Shown one piece after another: positions 10,410 to 16,206 of a stretch of DNA of 18,483 nt; the stretch's first letter is position 1; the number at the start of each line of letters is the position of its first letter. The stretch is from Chromera velia (taxonomy: Eukaryota > Sar > Chromeraceae). A program made the translations under genes and the position numbers. Where the stretch lies: the NCBI GenBank assembly GCA_018398765.1, contig JAHBMJ010002501.1:1-18483 (forward strand), read 5' to 3'. The notes under the pieces were generated by a model. The model searched no databases and was not told the origin of the DNA. It saw only the letters and a program-made list of their open reading frames with translations.

Positions 10410-13246
10410 GGCAGACAGACAGACAGACAGGCAGACAGACAGACTGACTCTTCAGTCCCATCCCTTCCCTCTCCACCGGTTGCTGCTGTGAGGGACCTGT
10501 CCCCCCATGTGCCCCTTGAGAGGCTGGCGAGGGGGGGAAAGGGAGGGGGAGTTCACTCTGCACACACAGAACAAAAACGGAAGTTGTTCGATTTAGATTG
10601 GATCTATGGAGAGATGATTTCTTCGGCAGAAAGGTAGGTGAACAGGTCCACTTCTCTCTCTGTACATTGCACGCGTAAATCTGACAGACAATCGGCTCAC
10701 TGGCCAACGCCTCGGCACAGAAGAAAGGAGAGAAAAGAAGCAAAAAGAACTTGAGAAAGGGCCCAAGGAGAAATCACGAAAACCCGCAGACAAGCCAGAC
10801 GAAAAAAGAAAACTAGAAAACAAGTGAGGTCGGGAAAACGACTCTAGAGAATGCAAAAGGGCAGGCGTGCAATTAAACCAACTGACTGACTGACATCTGT
10901 GACCTCGGAGGGGTCCTTTTCCCTCTCTCCACTTTGCGTTTCCCTCTCTCTGCGTGGCCGTCCCCCCCTGGGAGGAACTTGGAGAGAGCTTGTGTCTGCT
11001 GCTGGAACAGGACGGGGTGCGGGGACAGGAGCAGACACAGAGGGAGAGAGGGGACCACCAGCCGACACTTCAGGTTGAGATCCCGTAGGATTGGGTGACC
11101 CCCCAAGCGTCCGTCTAGGTTTTCGGTTCAAGAGGCCACTCAGGGCTTCCTCCCCCGACCCCGAACCGGACGCAGATCCATCAAAAGTCTTCGTATCTGT
11201 ACCAAAACCCCCCAGAGGATCTGCAGCTCGTTGGGCAGGCTGTTCTCTTTTGCTCATCCTCCTGTCCTTCTTCGCATTACCAGAATCATCTCCGTCCTCC
11301 ATCTCGTGAAGGAGAGCATCCACATCCATCTCACCTCCCCCCCCATCAACTTCCGCCCCTCCACCCGCAGGCGCACCTCCCAAGATCCCCCCACTCGAAC
11401 CAGCACCCCCACCTGCACCTGTGAGAAGGTCGCTCTTGCTCTCGCTTCTGCTCTGCGGTCTGTGGTGCCGGTTTGCCGGGGCCCCCTGGGATGAGGCCCC
11501 CCCCCCTGCGTTCAGTCCTGTGCTCGTGTTTGTCTTCCTTGCAGCAGAAGCACTCGAGGGGGCTGAGCCGATGGACCCTCCTCGCTCTGCATTCAATCAA
11601 ATCAGCATCCGGAGAACTCATGCACCCCACGACCAGGGTCCTCACTCAACGATTAGATAATTTGTGGAATGTTCAGATAGAGACATGCGCACACGTGCGC
11701 ACACCCGTTCAGTCAGAACAGAAAAGACTGCTTCTAGAAAAGACTGCTTCTACGTGTCCGTCCATTTTTCCAGACACCAAGATGAAATGAAAGAATATGA
11801 TCACACCACCCAGACAGAGAATTAAATCCCTTCGTTCCTCGTCTGCTTCTCTCTCAATCTTCCTCCCTCACCCCTCGAAAGTCTCTTCTGGTCTCTTCTG
11901 ACTGACAGACCTCTTGCCTTCAACTCTTCCTCCAATCTTCTGTTCTCCTCTGCAATTTTTTTCTCCAGAGCCTGCATTCATATGAATGAATATACACATG
12001 CACGAATGCATGCACGCACTTCTCTTCTCTTCTCCATCCAACACAGAGTTTACAAAAGAGTCGTCTGTCCAATAAAATAAAAAACACAAAAAAGGCGTCC
12101 TTCCTGACCCACACGGAAGGAGGCACAGGAACGAAGCCGTGCCTCAAGTCAACTTCTCTCTCCTTCATTCCTTCCATTCTCTCCCTCCCTCCCTTTCATA
12201 TAAGGCGGACTCTTCCCTTCCTCAACCCTCTTTCCCCCCCCTTTCTGCATGTCTACTCACTTCCTCCTCCTCTGTGAGGGGTCTCTCTCCAAACTGCAGC
12301 AGAGAGTCCAGAGCGTCTTTCCCTGCAGGCTTTGGCCTCTTCCCGGCAGTGTGGGGGTTCCGGCTAACCTGTCCAGATGAGAAGAGAAAGAGGAGACAGA
12401 CGAGAGACGAACAAAGGTTGGTGCACGGACCGAGGGTGACCCCATTTGCACACACACACACACTTCATTAGACTTGCCAAAGAAGTTCCTGATTCGTTCC
12501 TTCTAATCTCGTCTCAGGGATGCACAACATGGTGGTGAAAGGATACGAAAAGATTAAAGAGAGAGAACATGGGGCAGTAGGTTTGAAAGAAAGCTGAAAA
12601 AACGGCAGGTTGGTTCGCACTTTTGCATGCACATCCTTGCAGCACTTCCCCTCATCCCTGTACACTTCCTCTTCAGTCCTTTACGCAGACAGACCTTCAA
12701 CCCGAGTTCCTGCTGGAGAGCGTTCAGTTCCTCCGTCCCCCCCCGCCGGAGCGCCGCAGTCCCCGGACTCACTGACCGGCTGCCTGGCCCCCCCGCCCCG
12801 GGTCCTTCCCCAAAATTTGTCCTGCTCTGGCTCGGCGTCAACTGGTGGAGAGGGGGGGTCCTGGCGGGGCTTGGACCCGTGATCAAATTCTCGTCAAACT
12901 CAAACCTGCAAAATTGAGAAATAATGTTATTCCTTCGAAATTCTGCACTCGGTTCGTGTCCAGATTCTCAGCCACTTCGAGCCACAAATGAGTTTCTAGG
13001 CACAAGGTGAAAAGTCAAGGAGGAAGATGTGAGAAAACTAAGACGGGCCGCCGCACAGCAGCCGCCTAGCACGGTCACAAACGAACTTGAACGGCTTCTT
13101 CAAAATTATCGGTCCAAAAGCCCAACACGCAGATGCACACGCGCACAAGCAAAAGTACCATGCACGAGAGGTTAGACCGGGGAGAGGGGAGAGAGAGGGG
13201 GGGAAGCAGGGAAGAGAGGGGAGCAGGGAGCGAGAGTGTGCGCGCG

Positions 13247-13304
<58 letters not shown>

Positions 13305-13465
13305 GAAAAAAAAAAAGGCAAGCTGATGGAATTGCAAGGTCTTTTGCCCATTCGTGCTGACTTTTTGACGGTTTGCTTTCCCTTGGCAGATCCCGGCGCG
13401 TTGCCCACAGAGAGAGACGGCAGGTCGCTTAGACTTGACAGTCCCGGTCCTCCCTTGCCACTCAT
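2295..13465 (-). CDS. FBF1: FBF1-like ciliary transition-fibre coiled-coil protein (spliced, about 21 exons)
   Basis: FBF1 (DYF-19 in worms) sits on transition fibres that anchor the basal body to the membrane and gate ciliary entry. Exons, in transcript order: 13465-13362, 12905-12695, 12368-12261, 11971-11911, 11586-10895, 10557-10449, 9877-9692, 8706-8025, 7679-7503, 7238-7016, 6726-6580, 6390 or 6406-6343, 6139-5822, 5465-5323, 5199-5170, 4868-4802, 4553-4512, 4298-4119, 3827-3718, 3423-2898, 2474-2295. All junctions keep the reading frame except exon 11/12, which is unresolved. The product is about 1,447 residues against roughly 1,130 in human. Residues 1 to about 720 are disordered with repeated short motifs (DALDSLLQFG, EEALSGLLN, DDALLKALG); about 720-1213 are coiled coil; the end is Ala/Gly-rich, then a short helical tail. 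The stretch LRVIKRQMEQHMDLSRLSEK and the preceding KREMEEMKRAQQRELE resemble the animal FBF1 coiled coil as I remember it. A generic coiled-coil centrosomal protein is the alternative. The gene model is firmer than the family name. Confidence 0.62.
2898..3423 (-). CDS. FBF1: FBF1-like exon 20, Ala/Gly-rich region
   Basis: It reads WVDFANANAQALSLSFAASS, then Ala/Gly-rich sequence containing LTERSAALRALSAGGGV and SVAALAALDGDE, ending DELELLTAKATRGAQ. The acceptor CTCTCTGCAG is the end of a (TC)n microsatellite; the donor GTGTGT starts a GT-rich tract. One entry base completes AGG with exon 19. It is GC-rich compared with the coiled-coil exons. Confidence 0.65.
3428..3446. repeat. (AG)n microsatellite at exon 20 acceptor
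   Basis: On the gene's sense strand it is a (CT)n tract that runs directly into the TGCAG acceptor. Confidence 0.9.
3557..3590. repeat. (AC)17 microsatellite, intronic
   Basis: A pure dinucleotide run inside the intron between exons 19 and 20; it reads (GT)n on the sense strand. Confidence 0.95.
3718..3827 (-). CDS. FBF1: FBF1-like exon 19, coiled coil
   Basis: It encodes DKHLMREEAAQMKESRADLE followed by RQRVAF. The acceptor is CATGCAG and the donor is GTGAGT, phase 2. The reading frame stays open upstream to 3948 and beyond, through a diverged copy of this exon, so a longer exon 3718-3941 is possible. Confidence 0.75.
3828..3941 (-). pseudogene. Diverged in-frame duplicate of exon 19
   Basis: Directly upstream of exon 19, after a CTGCAG acceptor, the frame reads EKHLRNERVAQIEKGDQ, matching DKHLMREEAAQMKE at most positions; many of the codon differences fall in third positions. 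The offset is 114 bases, a multiple of three. The duplicate lacks an obvious donor that would remove a realistic intron, so it is either included by read-through, used as an alternative, or a decaying exon copy. Confidence 0.45.
4119..4298 (-). CDS. FBF1: FBF1-like exon 18, coiled coil
   Basis: It encodes VALEDKSEASKLRAQAAEEH and continues with HAKAVELQTLEKKAER. The donor GTGCGT is the first unit of a (GTGC)n repeat. The acceptor is CGCAG at 4299; an alternative CGAG acceptor nine bases upstream keeps the same frame. Confidence 0.78.
4512..4553 (-). CDS. FBF1: FBF1-like exon 17, 42-base small exon (tentative)
   Basis: It encodes SDAPKKTREGLKTE, phase 0 at both ends, with acceptor CCTGAG and donor GTCACA. 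It could be skipped without changing frame because exons 16 and 18 also join in phase 0, so it may be a cassette exon or not an exon at all. Confidence 0.4.
4577..4716. repeat. Compound microsatellite: A-rich, (CAAA)n, (GAAA)n, (GT)n, (GA)n
   Basis: Consecutive simple repeats within the intron between exons 16 and 17; (GT)n is 4677-4694 and (GA)n is 4695-4716. The frames open across it are repeat artefacts. Confidence 0.9.
4802..4868 (-). CDS. FBF1: FBF1-like exon 16, coiled coil
   Basis: It encodes RGLMREAEVLEEKRRLVADA. The acceptor is the end of a (GT)n microsatellite (GTGTGTGCAG). The donor is GTCTCT. Phases 2 in and 0 out match the neighbours. Confidence 0.72.
4871..4923. repeat. (CA)n microsatellite at exon 16 acceptor
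   Basis: Reads (GT)n on the sense strand and ends in the GTGCAG acceptor of exon 16. Confidence 0.9.
5170..5199 (-). CDS. FBF1: FBF1-like exon 15, 30-base microexon
   Basis: It encodes KKQIEVSLK. Only the acceptor AATCAG gives both the entry phase required by exon 14 and an open frame; the more obvious CGGAG acceptor would cause a frameshift to a TGA. The donor is GTGGGT. The upstream pyrimidine/GT tract is a TTTG/TTTC repeat. Confidence 0.58.
5215..5285. repeat. (CAAA)/(GAAA) tetranucleotide repeat upstream of the microexon
   Basis: On the sense strand it is (TTTC)/(TTTG), forming the pyrimidine/T-rich tract before the exon 15 acceptor. Confidence 0.9.
5323..5465 (-). CDS. FBF1: FBF1-like exon 14, coiled coil
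   Basis: It encodes REGRLAAKEGSLRSTEERLR followed by QLRHAADNSIIKAQQRAKET. The acceptor is CATGCAG and the donor is GTGGGT, phase 2. Entry phase 0 matches exon 13. Confidence 0.78.
5822..6139 (-). CDS. FBF1: FBF1-like exon 13, long coiled coil
   Basis: Exactly 106 codons, phase 0 at both ends, acceptor CCTCAG, donor GTGAGT. It begins LSDRERHLRELEATLRSQQR, an uninterrupted heptad pattern. The RERxLxxLExxLxxQQRD core recalls the equivalent segment of animal FBF1. Confidence 0.83.
6343..6406 (-). CDS. FBF1: FBF1-like exon 12 (borders uncertain)
   Basis: A Gln/Arg-rich helix (RQRQQMQRQQEEIQKRTKER). The best acceptor, TTTCAG at 6407, needs a phase-2 donor that exon 11 does not show. The acceptor AGACAG (exon end 6390) restores phase 0. 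The donor is GTGTCG at 6342, or a later phase-0 GTACGG or GTGAAG. This is the weakest junction of the model. Confidence 0.5.
6580..6726 (-). CDS. FBF1: FBF1-like exon 11, most FBF1-like segment
   Basis: It encodes LRVIKRQMEQHMDLSRLSEK followed by VSRSAEQLENW. This matches the pattern of animal FBF1 (a QMEKF block followed by LSSRVE), from memory. The acceptor is TGCACAG, phase 0. The donor is uncertain: GTCAGC at 6579 and GTGCAC at 6630 are both phase 0. Confidence 0.72.
7016..7238 (-). CDS. FBF1: FBF1-like exon 10, coiled coil
   Basis: It starts LRTQHAEELRQWMDARASVH and continues with REIDDLRDAHKREMEEMKRA, a strongly charged helix. The acceptor is CATGCAG and the donor is GTAAGC. The section before the QME motif of exon 11 corresponds in position to the animal FBF1 stretch before its own QME motif. 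Confidence 0.8.
7503..7679 (-). CDS. FBF1: FBF1-like exon 9, coiled coil
   Basis: A heptad-rich, charged exon (GEVDRLSAEALRLQRTLSAE and onward) ending HEEIA. The acceptor is GGTGCAG and the donor is GTCAGT. Both phases match. Confidence 0.8.
8025..8706 (-). CDS. FBF1: FBF1-like exon 8, low complexity into coiled coil
   Basis: About 228 codons. A Ser/Gly/Pro/Ala-rich region contains a six-Gln run (8381-8398) and QQQQH, followed by an ordered end, SLTGYSDAEAVALLQKQNRQ, where the coiled coil begins. The acceptor is GTGCAG and the donor is GTGCGT, phase 2, joining exon 9 as CGG. Confidence 0.75.
8707..9691 (-). other. Intron 8 of the FBF1-like gene (985 bases)
   Basis: The longest intron of the model. 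It holds a (GA)n tract at 8749-8773 and a CTT-rich stretch near 9600-9640. A possible 19-base exon at 9331-9349 breaks the frame and is not called. Nothing else coding is seen. Confidence 0.55.
8749..8773. repeat. (GA)n microsatellite upstream of exon 8 acceptor
   Basis: (TC)n on the sense strand, about 45 bases upstream of the exon 8 acceptor. Confidence 0.9.
9692..9877 (-). CDS. FBF1: FBF1-like exon 7 with DDALLKALG motif
   Basis: Gly-rich, then PQDDALLKALGLTSG, then a Gln-rich run. The donor GTCTGT at 9691 leaves one base, which joins exon 8 in frame as GAA. Two acceptors give the same frame: after TTCGGAG (end at 9877, better pyrimidine tract) or after GATGCAG (end at 9817). Confidence 0.6.
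9878..10448 (-). other. Intron 6 of the FBF1-like gene
   Basis: The intron begins inside a (GTCT)n microsatellite on the sense strand and is otherwise unique sequence of mixed composition. No exon with matching phase was found inside it. Confidence 0.5.
10354..10444. repeat. (GACA)n microsatellite at exon 6 donor
   Basis: About 23 units with occasional GGCA variants. On the sense strand it is (TGTC)n starting inside the GTCAGT donor. Confidence 0.93.
10449..10557 (-). CDS. FBF1: FBF1-like exon 6
   Basis: A small Pro/Gly/Gln-rich exon (SQQQPVEREGMGLK) with acceptor TGTGTGCAG. The donor GTCAGT is immediately continued by a (GTCT)n microsatellite. Phase 0 in and phase 1 out both match the neighbours. 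Little sequence character supports it beyond the splice signals and the frame. Confidence 0.5.
10895..11586 (-). CDS. FBF1: FBF1-like exon 5, disordered region with two short motifs
   Basis: The longest exon, about 231 codons, rich in Gly, Ser and Pro. It carries MDVDALLHEMEDGDD, then DPLGGFGTDTKTFDG and EEALSGLLNRKPRRT. These resemble the scattered Asp-Leu-Leu motifs in the N-terminal half of animal FBF1. The acceptor is AATGCAG. The donor is GTCAGT at 10894 or GTCACA at 10903; both leave phase 0, so the end is uncertain by three codons. Confidence 0.7.
11911..11971 (-). CDS. FBF1: FBF1-like exon 4, short coiled coil
   Basis: It reads ALEKKIAEENRRLEEELKAR, a short coiled-coil helix continuous with exon 3. 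The acceptor is ATGCAG. The donor GTCTGT at 11910 leaves phase 1, as exon 5 needs. A second donor, GTGAGG at 11871, has the same phase and would add 13 residues, so the exon may extend to 11872. Confidence 0.65.
12261..12368 (-). CDS. FBF1: FBF1-like exon 3 with DALDSLLQFG motif
   Basis: A 36-codon exon with phase 0 at both ends, acceptor GGACAG and donor GTGAGT. It contains KDALDSLLQFGERPLTEEEE, the clearest of the short repeated motifs; its acidic end runs directly into the helix of exon 4. Confidence 0.72.
12695..12905 (-). CDS. FBF1: FBF1-like exon 2
   Basis: The acceptor TTTTGCAG is followed by an acidic-hydrophobic motif FEFDENLITGPSP, then a Pro/Gly/Ser-rich stretch and a helical end (TEELNALQQELGLK). 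The donor is GTCTGT, phase 0. Frame entry (one base completing the codon) matches exon 1. It is predicted to be disordered apart from the two short helical motifs. Confidence 0.65.
13250..13303. repeat. (GA)27 microsatellite in intron 1
   Basis: A pure run in the first intron; (TC)n on the sense strand. Confidence 0.95.
13362..13465 (-). CDS. FBF1: FBF1-like exon 1, start codon
   Basis: It begins MSGKGGPGLSSLSDLPSLS and ends in a Lys-rich stretch (KGKQTVKK). The ATG has A at -3, and an in-frame TGA lies 15 bases upstream, so no longer start is available without another upstream exon. The donor is GTCAGC at 13361, leaving phase 2, which fits the acceptor at 12906. A basic N-terminus is also seen in animal FBF1. 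An upstream untranslated exon is possible because a CAAG lies directly before the ATG. Confidence 0.6.
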
Positions 13466-14098
13466 CTTGCAGGTCGTGGCTCAAAGACAAAACCAGTCTG
13501 TCTGTATCAACTCAGAAAACGATGGAGGCAACGGAAGAGGGGAGGCTGCCTATGCCACAACACAGACAGGGATGCAACACTTGTTGGTGAACGATTCCTG
13601 TTCGAGACGCCCTTCCGAACTTCTCAGCTTGTCCTTCGTCCTATCTTTTACCAGCGTCCGCGAGTCAGATCTTTGCAGCTCGCAGTTTCTGAGAGAGGCT
13701 GCCAGGCCCGTCAGAAGTGTCCTCCGATGGGACAGCAGAAGTGGGAGACTATCCGAAAAGCCGACGTAGGCTCTCCGCGTCTAGCCTGTAATCCGCTTGC
13801 TTGGTCAAATGGAACGGAACAAAAGATCGGCAGATGACACGATACCGCTATTTGACTGCCGCGCGATGGGTGAAATGGGCAGAGATGGGCTGACTGTGAT
13901 TGACCACTTATGAAGAGTACAGTGCATACGGGTGGACAGTCTTTGGATCGAATCAAGAACCAGATGGAAGGTTTGGAATGATTAGAAGGATCGATTGAGT
14001 CGGTCAGACTGAGAACCTCGCACTTAAAGTAACTTAAACGCAAGTCAGCGGTCGGCGCGGGTCCCCGCCCGCAGCGGAACGGGCAGTCGGCGGCCTGA

Positions 14099-14116
14099 AT
14101 CCCGGCCGGCCGGGAT
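14099..14116. repeat. 18-bp perfect GC-rich palindrome
   Basis: ATCCCGGCCGGCCGGGAT is identical to its reverse complement. It may be a dimeric factor site or a cruciform. Confidence 0.9.
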
Positions 14117-14163
14117 GCATATTTTGAAGTTGAGGTGCCGGCAGTACAAGGCCAGCTAAGTGA

Positions 14164-14235
14164 GGGGGACCTCCTCGGCACCGACTGTCGGCTGCCCGAG
14201 ACGGCCAATCACGGCGGGGGACTTCCGTGGCACCG
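14164..14235. repeat. Diverged direct repeat, 52-base spacing
   Basis: GGGGGACCTCCTCGGCACCG at 14164-14183 and GGGGGACTTCCGTGGCACCG at 14216-14235 match at 17 of 20 positions. Confidence 0.8.
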
Positions 14236-14516
14236 CGCGACGGCATCCTAGCAAACTTGGAATATCTTGGAATCAGCACAACGAGTCATCTCGATCTGTT
14301 GTGAATTTCTTTAATTCTTGTTCTCTCTTTAATCAACCTCTCCATGCACCATTCATATCCCAGTTGGACAACAAGTACATACTGTTCTCTTTTCGTGACT
14401 ATTGGTTTCCACCTTCGTCTGCCCTTCCTTCTGTTCTTATGCAGGCATGACAGCTCTGTAGGGTTGTTACCACAAATTCATAAGTCTGGACGAATTAAGA
14501 CAGCGTCGACATCCCT

Positions 14517-14557
<41 letters not shown>

Positions 14558-14650
14558 GCGTCGGTTCTGGAAACAAACAGAAACAGCGGGGGTAGAGATC
14601 CGTGCAATTAAAAAAAAGTGTAGATCAAGAGGGGTGGAAAAGGAAAACCG

Positions 14651-14707
14651 ATGTCGAGTGAGGAGGCCGGTAGCTCTGTTCCTGTTGCAAAGGGCTACTG
14701 CACTCGG
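14651..14707 (+). CDS. Possible first exon of a divergent unknown gene
   Basis: ATG with CCG at -3, 19 codons (MSSEEAGSSVPVAKGYCTR), then a strong donor, CGG followed by GTAGGT at 14708. No family is recognisable from so short a stretch. A possible second exon after the CACTGCAG near 14897 runs into AT-rich repeats and is not convincing. It would be head-to-head with the FBF1-like gene. Confidence 0.33.
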
Positions 14708-14760
14708 GTAGGTCTATTTTCTCTCCTTTCTCCCCTTACACGTTGCCGCTTCTCTTTTTT

Positions 14761-14812
14761 CCTTCCTTCCTTCCTTTCTTCCTTCCTTCCTTCCTTCTTT
14801 CCTTCCCTCCTT
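14761..14812. repeat. (TTCC)n microsatellite
   Basis: An imperfect tetranucleotide tract directly after the possible donor at 14708. Confidence 0.9.
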
Positions 14813-15289
14813 CTTTTCTGACCTCTCCATGCATACTAGCCATGCATATATAGGTCTTTCTAACAATGTGCATACATGTAAGGTCTGCTCACTGCAGGCT
14901 GCATGGTTAAGCCCGTCAGGGTGGGCAATCAAACAAGGAAGTCTTGTAGTGGAGATAACAGTGGACCGCGGCAACAAATTTTTAGTACATCAAACCTATT
15001 CTATTTTAGATTTAATGCATCATATTAATTATATTATTAGCCATTATTATACAGTACGGTTAGGAGTAACCAATGCTTTAGTTATTATGTTATTTTAATA
15101 TTTATTTTAAATTATTTACATTTTAAAACATCAAAACTACTTTTTTTATCAGTTTGATTACTAAATAAAATAAAATAATTGGTGTTACATCAAAAAAACA
15201 CTTATTATTAATGCTAGTATTAGTGTGAATAATAGTTTAACAATGATAATGAGCAGCAAAACTTCAAAAGACCAGGGTTGCGATCGCTA

Positions 15290-15323
15290 CCGGTAATGAC
15301 CCTTCATTACCGGCAATTGCCGG
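15290..15323. repeat. Perfect hairpin overlapping a palindrome
   Basis: CCGGTAATGA (15290-15299) pairs with TCATTACCGG (15304-15313) around a 4-base loop. It overlaps the 14-bp palindrome CCGGCAATTGCCGG (15310-15323). Confidence 0.9.
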
Positions 15324-15692
15324 TCTGCCGGCAATGGATATTTCTGACTTAGTCACTGCAAAAAAAAAAAATGGTAAAAAAATGAGTCTCAAAACAAAAA
15401 TTTTGGACTGTCACACTGTTTAAACCTATAAAAGGACTGTGTACAGTGTACATAAACTAACTCTAACAGATAATAACTAATGAATTTTATCATTGAACTC
15501 TAACTTTTTCTGTCATCGACTGCCAGTTGTTCTGCCTAGGGCCTGGCACTTATATTGGGTTACAGGTTTCAACACCCCGTATACATAAGGGTATACCCCC
15601 CTGTAATGTTACGCTTACTTCAAAAGTGGTCCCAATCGATCAATCTCATCAAGTTACGTCTAAAAATATTGAAAACATTTTCTGTTGATTGA

Positions 15693-15961
15693 GGTTACAT
15701 GAGAAACTGACGAAAAACGATATGTCCCTTTCACTTTGTAACCAAACCCCTTGTAACCTTGTAACCTGTAACCTAAAATGACCCTCTTCAAAAGTGATGT
15801 AACCTTCGTTTACATGCATTTTAAAGTGTTTTTGAAGTGATTTGAAGAGTTTTTGAAAGTTGACTTTTTGGTTGGTTACGGACCCCAAGACCGCCTGTAA
15901 CCTTGTAACCTGTAACCTTGCAAGGGGACATATATAATAAGAGGTGTAACCTCATGTAACC
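15693..15961. repeat. Inverted arms flanking GTAACC tandem repeats
   Basis: GGTTACATGAG (15693-15703) and its exact reverse complement (15951-15961), with a second pair, ATATGTCCCTT (15720-15730) against the complement of AAGGGGACATAT (15922-15933), nested inside. Between them are CTTGTAACC/CTGTAACC repeats near 15738-15773 and 15895-15920. Confidence 0.8.
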
Positions 15962-16206
15962 ACATAAGCTATACAGTAAAAGTGATTGATTTCGAAGTAA
16001 CTCAATATGCTGGACCTCCAGCTTGTATGAAAAGCTCGTCCAAATGCTTTTTAGTTTATTTTTTATGTCATTTTTACACTTGTAACCCTATATGAGCCCA
16101 AGAGTGCCCCCCCCTAGCGTTCTACCGGTGGCGACAAGCTCTGCCGGCAATTGCCATCCTGCCGGCAATCGCTCTTCTCTGCTGCCAAAAAAAAAAACAA
16201 CCCTAG

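Larger units (their letters stand above)
13466..14650. promoter_or_regulatory. Upstream interval, possible shared promoter
   Basis: No coding exon is supported. The block 14040-14240 is much more GC-rich than its surroundings and holds an 18-bp palindrome (14099-14116), a CCAAT pentamer (14204-14208) and a diverged direct repeat. It lies between the FBF1-like start (minus) and a possible plus-strand start at 14651, so a bidirectional promoter is possible. A (CT)n run lies at 14515-14557. Confidence 0.35.
15272..16206. mobile_element. AT-rich foldback-like, probably non-autonomous element
   Basis: The ends are inverted: CCAGGGTTG at 15272-15280 and, in reverse complement, CTAGGGTTG at 16198-16206. 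Each end carries an ACCGGT and a TGCCGGCAAT cluster and a poly-A run nearby. The interior holds GTAACC tandem repeats within inverted arms. No transposase frame is visible. I see no perfect target-site duplication, so the exact borders are uncertain. A MITE or foldback element fits; a structured satellite is the alternative. Confidence 0.45.

Noticed and set aside
10354-10444. Regular repeat array resembling a CRISPR or minisatellite
   Set aside because: It is a plain GACA tetranucleotide repeat without spacers.
14829-15098. Plus-strand frame whose AT-rich end reads like a hydrophobic organellar protein (LMHHINYIISHYYTVRLGV)
   Set aside because: I considered an organellar DNA insertion, but could match it to no known mitochondrial or plastid protein, and its first half is unrelated low-complexity sequence.
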